Under the pieces are notes generated by a model. That model did not search any database, was not told the DNA's origin, and worked only from the letters and a program-made list of their open reading frames with translations. Below are positions 40,601 through 49,600 of a DNA stretch of 64,000 nucleotides, piece by piece. The stretch spans positions 8,048,045 to 8,112,044 of the forward strand of contig JASSKH010000028.1 in the NCBI GenBank assembly GCA_031763025.1, written 5' to 3'. This stretch comes from Macrocystis pyrifera (lineage: Eukaryota > Sar > Phaeophyceae > Laminariales > Laminariaceae). How positions within the stretch are numbered: position 1 is the stretch's first letter; every line of letters begins with the position of its first letter. A program made the position numbers and the translations under genes.

Positions 40601-43600
40601 GCTGTTTTGCCGGGTGGATGTTATGATCTATATAAATGTATACGGATGTTCGTGAAATTTTCGTGTTTTTTGCCAACTTTTTTTCTCCGTCCGAGCAATT
40701 TTCGGTATATATATATATAATCGTCATTTTGTTTTGGATGTTTTTTGTTTATATTCAAGCCCTAATAGGAGCAAACAGGACGTTTTTTGGGGCATTGCAG
40801 CCGTCAAGGGCGTGCGACTAATGCCGTTAAGAGCTCGATTTTTTTTTTTCAGAACAGGAAGGTCGTTAATACCGAACAACAAAGCAAGGCGTTTTTTCGG
40901 AAAATATCTGATGGAGAGCCTGCCTTTCGAGACTATGACGCTCGATTCCGGCATCCTTACGAACGCTGATGGACGATCGCAGCTCCCCTTTGCGAACTCA
41001 ACGGTTTTGACCTTTGGGCGGTTCAGTGTGCAGTCCAGTAGGACTACGAGTACATGTAGCACGTCGAAACGTACGTACAGTTCAACGCGGCATAGTTGTA
41101 GTACATGCGATTGCTCTACTCATAGAAAACTACCGTAGAGCTGAAAGCTAGACAAGGTGCAGCAGCGAGGGGAGTCGCATTGCGCGTATTGTACGTGCGT
41201 AGCGCGTGCGCGTCACCACCGTGCGAGCTGGACTTGTTAGGGCTCGAGAGGTTGGTCTCTTTTCTCAGCTTTCGATCCGGCTGTCTGTCTGTCTGTCTGT
41301 CTATCTACTGGTATCTATCTCTATTCTTGGAAGTGTCAATCAATCTATCTATCCGTCTGTCTATCTATCTGTCTATCTATCTATGCATCTATTTGTCTAT
41401 TCTAAGTGTGGTTCTCTGTGCGAGCTTGCCGTGAATATTCGAGAGCTCCAGTCGAGGGTGTATAATTCAGGCACGTTACGGGGTAAGGGTCACGCATTTT
41501 GATGTCCCGCGCTGGCCTTTCATACTCTGTCGTGTGCGTGTGGGGGGGTGTTTGCACGCGTTTCGTGCTGCCCGGGAAAAACAAAAGAAAAGCCGAACGG
41601 TCCTCCTGCGGGGGGCTGGGTGTGCTTGATCGCGGTTTCGGTCCGCTGCCTTTTTTGCAGTGCGTACGTGGCGATGTCGACTCATGACCGGCGCCGTCTC
41701 ATACTGCCAGGGGCATGCGTTAATACAACCCCTTCGTCCGGAAGTATAGCCATGTGTTTGGATGTTCGGGTACGGTGTCCCAAACGGTCTCTGTTTTCCC
41801 GAACAAAAGCGGTGATACTTTTGTTTTTGGCGGTACTACCCACAGCGGTCGCGTTTGTCGATAGATGTTCATGGGCGTGTGGAAACGACGCGCAGAGAAA
41901 CGTGCAGGATTTTAACATTTTTACTTCTCGTCAGCGATCTTCTCACCCTATCGTACAGTAGTCAAGCATCAAGAACTTACATGTCGAACATATGTACTGC
42001 TGTACGTACGGTAGATCATGTCGAGCTTTTGTATCTGCCGGTATGATATGTTATGCGGGACGTGTATCGAACGGAGCAACCGGCATGTGCTAAAATCATG
42101 CAGATCGTTTACGGCTCCCAAACGGCAACATATTCTACGTAAAACACGCCAGCACGATATCTACGTATATCACGCATATCGCGTATATCCTGAACGATCC
42201 TGATCACGAAACGGGGATCTCTATCTGATGTGATTTGATGTGTCCGGTCGATACGTGCGTGCACCTAAAATCATTTTTTTTTGTTTCTTGTTTTTTTTGT
42301 TGTTGTCTTGTGTGGTGAATGAACACGATAGCCGCCGGAACGCCCCTCCCCCCCCCTCCCGTTCCTTGCTGTGGACCGCGTAATCGTTTTTTTTTTGCCA
42401 ACAGAGTGTTCAAGCTCATGCACGAGAACGATAACGCAAGGGAGCGTCGCAGGAAGGTGTGTTGGTCGATCGGTCGGTCAGTCGGTCGGTCGGTCGGTCA
42501 GTCGATCGGTCGTTCGGTCAATCGGTTGGCGAGGCGCAATGCGAGCAGCCTGTGGACTGCGGACGCTGCTGCTGTGCCTCCTAAAATATTGCACACAACG
42601 GATAGATCAGATATATCAGATAGACCAGATAGATTAGATAGATCGTATCCTGCCGTTATGTATGAGATGTTGAGCAGGACCTGTACAGTACGTATGCAAT
42701 CCAGAAAACAGGTCCTAGATCATGCAGATTAGAGATTGTGCTCCCACCCGGCAAAATGAGCTGAAGATCCTACGAGTACAGATCGGAAAATGTATCTGCC
42801 GTGAAAGGTCTACTACTAATAGATACATCGATGCTCTGTGTCCGAGGTGCGAGGGATTGCCTCATGGTCGCCGCTCTGCGCGTCGAGTCATGGCAGGTTT
42901 GCCGTCGGTGAGTGTGTGTGGTGTGGCCGATTCATCTATTGTTGCACCAGTACATCGTGCGTACTCGTATACAGTAGATGGTACCATGAGCTCGAACCGA
43001 ACGGACACTTTTCCGTTGGCGTTTTGCTTGTGTTACTGGCCTGTTGTGCAGCATGCCCTTCAGTCCTTGAGTCCGTGGTGCTTTGTTTTTCACCGTATTA
43101 TTCACTCCTGCATAATGAATCCGATACGCGGCTGCAGGTCTTTTTTTTAACATTATGCTGAGATCCGATCCCGGACTAAACTGCCTCTTGCTTGTTTGGC
43201 CTGCTTGGCGGACGCGGCGCGATTGGTTACGTTTGGCAGGTGTTCGATTTCTTCAACAACACCATCAACCGACAAAACAAGTGAGCCAACCATGAGACGG
43301 CATCGCTCTCTCTCCGTTTATCAATAGTTCTTGCTCGCGTGCATGAATGGGCGATTCGTTTTACGTTTTTTTTTTCTTCTTCCTGTTTTGACGTTTTGGA
43401 CAAAAGAGAGTTCGAGCATCGTTCGTGGTGTTGAATATCGAACGAGAATCGGATCAGATACGATACGTACAGATAAACAAAAAGTGGATTCGATTGTGAT
43501 TTCGATATCTGATAGTTCATCGAAGCTTTCGTTCACACAGCAGTGTCAGCATAAAAAAAAAAAAAAAACACGCGGGGATGCCACAGGGCATGTAGGACTA

Positions 43601-46600
43601 AACACGTTCGATATACCAGGTATGTGATGTACGATATGTCGAAGTTTCGGTATTTTTATATCTGTATGTCGAAGCTTTCGATACGATCTGCAAACAAATA
43701 ATCGTTCGTCAGCTCTCGTTGTTTTTTTTTTTTTGTCTTGTTCTGCTTCTGCTTCTGTGTCTGTGTTGAGGATCGCTCGTGACTTGGTGGTGGTACGTGT
43801 TACGGGGGACCATAGTAAATAAGACCAAATATTGTTAATAAAAAGAGGGAAATGTATAGGTTTTTGTGTTTACTATGGTCCCCCGTAATAGGTGATTGGT
43901 GTTTCCGTTGTTTGTTTGCGAACGCTTCTCGTCGAGCGCCCGCGCCACCAGGAGGGGAAAATATAGCGTTCAGAACCCAACACGATATGTAAACGTAGGC
44001 GAATGAATACATGTTTTTCTAGGGCTGGGCGCTGGTTGGCTCAAGTCAGAAGCGGTTATACTGTTGTCTGAAACCGTCTCCTCCCAAAAGGCGTTTATTA
44101 ATAGTAGGGTTTCCGTAGTTTTGTATGGCGTGATTCTTGGGCGCATGTAGAATTAAAAACAAAAACAAAAACGTCTGGCGAATTTACTGGTCAGGTCATT
44201 CAGTAGGTTGCTACTGCCAGTATATACTGTGCCATGCCCAGCCCTACAGATACAAGTAAGTTTTTTTTGGGTCCATCGTGGGACTTGATTTCTGTGGCCC
44301 CCCACAAGAGTGGTGTTTGATGGGCATCATGTTTCCGCGCTATAAGATAAATCGGTCGGACGCACGTGTTGTTTCCGCCTCCCTTAGTTATTTAGTTGCC
44401 GTGTCAAGGGAAAGAAAACAACAGAAATTTCGCGCTCGTGTCGCGCCTCGGAACTCCTGTACTTCGTATCGGACGACAAGGCCTTATTTCTTTCCGTATT
44501 GCAGCGATTCGTTTCCCCCCCCCGGTTCAGATTTTTTTTTTGGTTTTTCCATTTCTCGAGAGGACTGAAAACCCCCAAAGCATTCCGAGAGATGCCACTA
44601 AAAAATGTCAAAAACCACGAGTAGCACTGTCTGGGAATATAGTATAGTCCCTCGCTTAGTGATCATTGTCAGAGTGCAACTGTGTATTATATTGCTGGCC
44701 GAGGGAAATATAGTGTTTTGGCCGTTCGCTCGTTCGACGAGGTTTTTCTTTAGAGTTAGGCATTATTGACCCACACCCTCTATACGTCTCCGCCTCCACC
44801 TCTTGTGACTGCTGCCACGCGGTATGATGTCATCTGCGTCGGCATGGGGCTTTGCGACCGCCAGCTTCCAAACCGGAGAAATCTACGAGATTTCCCACGA
44901 ACTACTCGTTCTAGTGGACGGTGAGCAACGCAACAACCCACGCGCGATTATTATGTATTATCGTAGATCGCTCGGCTTTTTATTTCGTGGGCCCCACCCC
45001 CCTCCCCTGCGCCTGTGCTCTGGTGGCCCCGCCGGCCCGCCGCCGCCGCCGCCCAAGAGACTCAAGTAGCGCTGCTCAATATCCGGCCTCGTCTTTCTTC
45101 CTCTGCGGTTTTCGGGGGGTTGGTGATGAAGGACGAGCAAGCAACGTTCCCGTTTCGTGGCCGTGCACTGTCTATGACACCCGTTTTGTTGTTGCTGTTG
45201 TTGTTTGCCTTGGGTGTGTAGAAGCTGAAGGAAGCTTCTTCCACACGCCGGATATAGCACGAATCCACGGTAGATCTACGTAGATCCTGTAAGCTGCCGT
45301 TAGGAGATGTTTGTGACCCAGGCAACATGTCCTACAGCAGACCCCGTTTGCAGAGTACCAGGTATGTGTACGGCTCCCGCCCGGCAACACTCTCTACTGT
45401 AGATCATACACATGTATACGGGATGTACTTTGTCCGCCCTGAAATGTCTATTAAGTAGATCGTCAAGCGAAAATTCGATGATGATGATGATGATGAAGCT
45501 GATGATGGTGTGCGTGCGCGCGCAACGTATGGGAGCTTCGAACGTAACCACTCTTGGGACGGAAATAGAAAGTGCCGGTTTATACGCAGATATGAAGAAC
45601 AAACGGTCCTTTACATGTCCGTCCATCGTCCTCCCGTCTCGGCTCTCCAAGGATCACTCGGTGTTTCTTCGTTTTGACATGTTTTTTTTTTCGGTTGGTC
45701 TATGTGTGGAGGCCTCGAACACGCCAGTCTCCCAATTTCGCTAAAAGGACAACTGTGCGTCCATCCCCCCCCCCCCCCCCCCCCCCCCCTCCCGGTTTGG
45801 ACTCTCCACGGGATCTCGCGGCGTTTTTGTCTGATGTTTTGTGTTTTTGTTTTTATCATTCTGACGAAAGAGTTCCGCGAATTGCTGGACCGGCTGTTCT
45901 CGTGGTGCGACCTGTGCCTGCCGGCCAACGAGCAAGCGTTTGCGGAGTCTCACCGGCAAAAGATCCAGAAGTTTCAGGTTCAGATCGTGCAGGAGATGAA
46001 GCGATCCAACAGCGCTCGCTCACAGGTAGGTAGGGAGGGGCCTTGAATAAGACAGGCAGTAGTTTTTTTTTTTTGTTTTAAAATCATTTTTAGTTGCTGG
46101 GCGAGCGCTTTCACGAAGCAGCTGATGTTGTCGTCGTTCTTTCGAGACAACATATAATCTAGTTGACTACAATGGATGCTCGGGGCGAACTCTCACGAAG
46201 CAGTGCATTTGTTGTTGTCGTTGTTGTTGTTGTCTTTTGAGATTTGGTGGGCGCTGTGGTGCGCTGTGGGCAATACGTTCCTGTACCTACTCATACTGCA
46301 GTAGTCGCATCCCGTTTGCAGTAGGTGCCCGGCTTCGAACTCGTTCGCGGTTAGCGTTGCAGTGTACCAGGCACACCATATGATATATAACTCGTACACG
46401 GGTTACAAAAGGTTGTGTATGTATACGTATGTTTGTCAATTTTTCGTGCTTTTGCCAACTTTTCTCTTCGTACAAAGCACTTGTCGGCAAAATATTAAGT
46501 ACTCGGACACGGGAAGCCCGGCTGGACACATTGGTCGGGGTCTCATTGCGATCCGTGTACTCTGGAGCGTGTGGTGGGCGCTCAAACTTTTTTTTTTTTT

Positions 46601-49600
46601 CCGGCGGGAGTGGATAAGGCGATTTCCTTGACTTCAGTACGAGAGGCCTTATTTTTTACGTACGTACGTACCTCTGAAATGTCATATTTTTGGTCTTTCA
46701 TGTAGTACGTACTGTTACATTTTTTTTGCGTCTGAACACAACACACAACACAGCCAACAGACAAATCAATACAGCAGTAGAGCAGAGAGCGTGCTTAACC
46801 CCAGCTGCATACGACACTACAACCCTGCCGTCAAGCAGCAGCAGCAGCACAGTGGGCAGCCACGGGCACGTGTGGCAGGCCTACATGCGCGTAGGTCTCC
46901 GCTGTATTGCTGTGGCTAGCTGTTTTTTTCTGACCCTAAGATCGAACATCCCGCAACAACACACCTCTCTCTCTGACGCTGTGCGCGATCGTGCGATCGT
47001 ACAGCATGTTCAGCTGTTGCACACAGCAGTGCGACTCCAGCAACAGATATCAACACCAGCGTGCTGACTGCCAGCTAACTACAGCATCAACAGTCGGCAA
47101 CACCATGCACGTGTGGTGGAGCCGCGCTGTACGGTGGATGGTTAATCAGAGCCTGTCTGTGCGTGCTGTGTAACAAAGATGTCAGGAGACAGAATTTTTA
47201 GCCCATGACGGAAAGCAACTTTGCCTTGACATGCCTCGACTGACACCAAAATACCAAAGTACTACTATTAATAGGTAGGTTTCAGTATAGAACACTCGGC
47301 CCTACACCCTTGACAGTTCACGTTTTGCCTTGATTGACATGTCTCCTTGACATTTTTGGTGTGTGACGGCACAAATTGATTTCTACTTCTGCTGGCGTGC
47401 TCTTCTTCTGCTTGCTATAGATAGACAGCAGCAGAGCAGCAGCAACAAACAGTGAAGCATTGGTGCGATGCTCGCAGCAGCGGAGAGGCCAGCAGTCAGC
47501 AAGTATGTGCCTACGAGTACCTGTTGCTCGTTGCTGTTGTCATGTTGGCCGCTACGCACCAGGCACACAGCTACTTGCTCGGCTTGCTGCAGTCCGCAGG
47601 CATTTTTTCATCTTTTCTCCTCGCACCCAAGAAGCGGAACCGATTCCTCCTAAGCTCTCATGCCACCAGGTATATAACATGTCATGTACACTACGTCGTT
47701 CGCACAATTATCGTACGACGAAGCACTGACTGCTGTTTACGCTACTGTTGCTGCCGTTCACTACCGGGCTTTTCCTACAGAGAACACAGTAAGAGTAGTG
47801 TTAATGGTATAGCGGTGTGATTACTACAGTCAACCGAAAGGGTACAGTATGGGCAAGCCTGAGATTGTTATTGGGGCGCCATCTTGAAACAACCTTGAGC
47901 ATAGGCTATTATGTAGGATTTAGTGTAGAGGTCACCTCTGAGCCGTTTTTCTTGTCCCAATTTTCTTAGCGTCCTCCGAAAAGTGAGCATTATGTTCTTA
48001 ATGGGCACTTTCTTATTGGCGGGCCTATACTGCTGTAGCAGTACCCGTCCTACCGGTACCCTCCTTTTATTTTAACTACAAGTAATGATCCCACACTATT
48101 TCCACAAACAGCAGCAGTACGGCAGTTCTGTCCTCAACAATATGTGTGTTCTTCACATTAATAATGATGGATGGGATGCAGTAGTAGTTCTAAACAGGTG
48201 TGCAGGTATTTCATCCGAGTAATATAGTTCTTGCGCCACTCTCCTGGGCACTTCCCGGAAGGGAACCTTGTATTCCATATCGTTGTTGCTTGCGGACCGA
48301 CTGGGACCATCTTTCAATGGTTTTGGCCTGCCTAAAGCCTGCCCGCTCGCCCCGTCGGCGCTATGCGCAAGAGATTCATAACGGCCACCAACAGACGTAC
48401 AATATACACCCACCCACCCACCCACTCACCCACCCGCCGCTACAACGCGTCACGTTCTCTACAAAGCGACCTTGAACCGCGTCGTGCAGTTTCGCGTCTC
48501 GCGCGTGGTCTTGTTTTCTGTAGTATCCCCAATCCTGTTCACCTTCGGGGCTGAATAATAAATATCTAAGCGAGGCGACCCTCAATCTGCACCTCTCTTT
48601 TACACCCTTCTGCTCCTTCACGCCTTTTTCTTCAGGTAAACTCCCATTTATCCGTTAGGGTGGAAACATTGAGGCACATGTTCTCTACGAAGGTAAGACT
48701 TAGCGGAGAGTGTGGCGGCGGCGGCAGCTACTGCGCGACTGTCGATGCGTTTCCGGCAACCGTGTTTGATGCTTCACGTTCACGAGACTTGGATTTGTTT
48801 TTCTTCCGTTCTCGTTTTGCGGGGAGTTTTTGTTGTTGATTTATTTGGGGTGTGAGTTTGTTCTTGTCTTGTGCGAGAAGTATTTTTTTTCTTGGTGCAG
48901 GGGTAGATGTAGACTGGGTAGCTCTCGCTAGCACCTCGCCCTGGTCAAATGTGTTCGCTGATGAAATAAACGACCAAAAAACAAAACCCCGGAGATGTTC
49001 GGCCGGACCGCGTTGAGGTGGCAACTGCGATGTGGTGAGATTGGCACGGACCACCACGCTGTGCGCAGAAGGAACTGATTTGAGGGCTTCGGTCCCGTCC
49101 GGTGCTACAGTAGGTCATCGCGGGCTCTATCAAGTGCGCCACGCACATTTATTGCTATGTTGAGCGTGCTTGCGAAAGTGTATTTTGTACGTTGTGCAGG
49201 TTTTTCCGAGCGCTACGGGGTGGAACCGGTTCGTTTCGTTTTACGTGTACCATTTTTATGTGAATACCAGTCCGTCCGGAAATGTTGTTGATCGGAACTT
49301 TTGGATGTTTATTCGAATACCGGAACGACCTTTACGTTTCCGGACAGAGTAGTGTATATATATAATTATAAATTGTCCCTGTTGCGGTTTGCTCTGTTTT
49401 TTTTTTCCCCCAACGAGACGCTGAGCAGCCTGATTTTGTGACCACTGGCGATATACCCTTAAGAATAAGCTCAAGTGAGTCATCATCATTTTCATCACAT
49501 GATCACTTCCATCGCCGTCGTTATCAACATGCAGCGGGGTGTGCGTGATTTTTTATGCAAATGGCCGGCCGTGGCAATTTGCGCCCCCAAGAGCAGCAGA

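Larger units (their letters stand above)
37735..42404. other. Gene 2 intron 2
   Basis: 4.7 kb. It contains R4 copy 2 (37892-38141), the TTA-flanked inverted-repeat element (38477-39236), element A (40202-40306), an R6 fragment (about 40850-40950), a TCTG/TCTA run (41281-41402) and an R2 copy (about 42005-42240). 39240-40200 is otherwise unassigned. Confidence 0.65.
42457..43239. other. Gene 2 intron 3
   Basis: A TCGG microsatellite (42464-42529) just inside the donor and an R2 copy (42590-42865). 42870-43230 is unassigned. Confidence 0.65.

Noticed and set aside
48728-49057. Lys/Arg-rich minus-strand frame of 109 codons inside gene 2 intron 7
   Set aside because: Low complexity, no start context or splice partners, and no homologue recognised.
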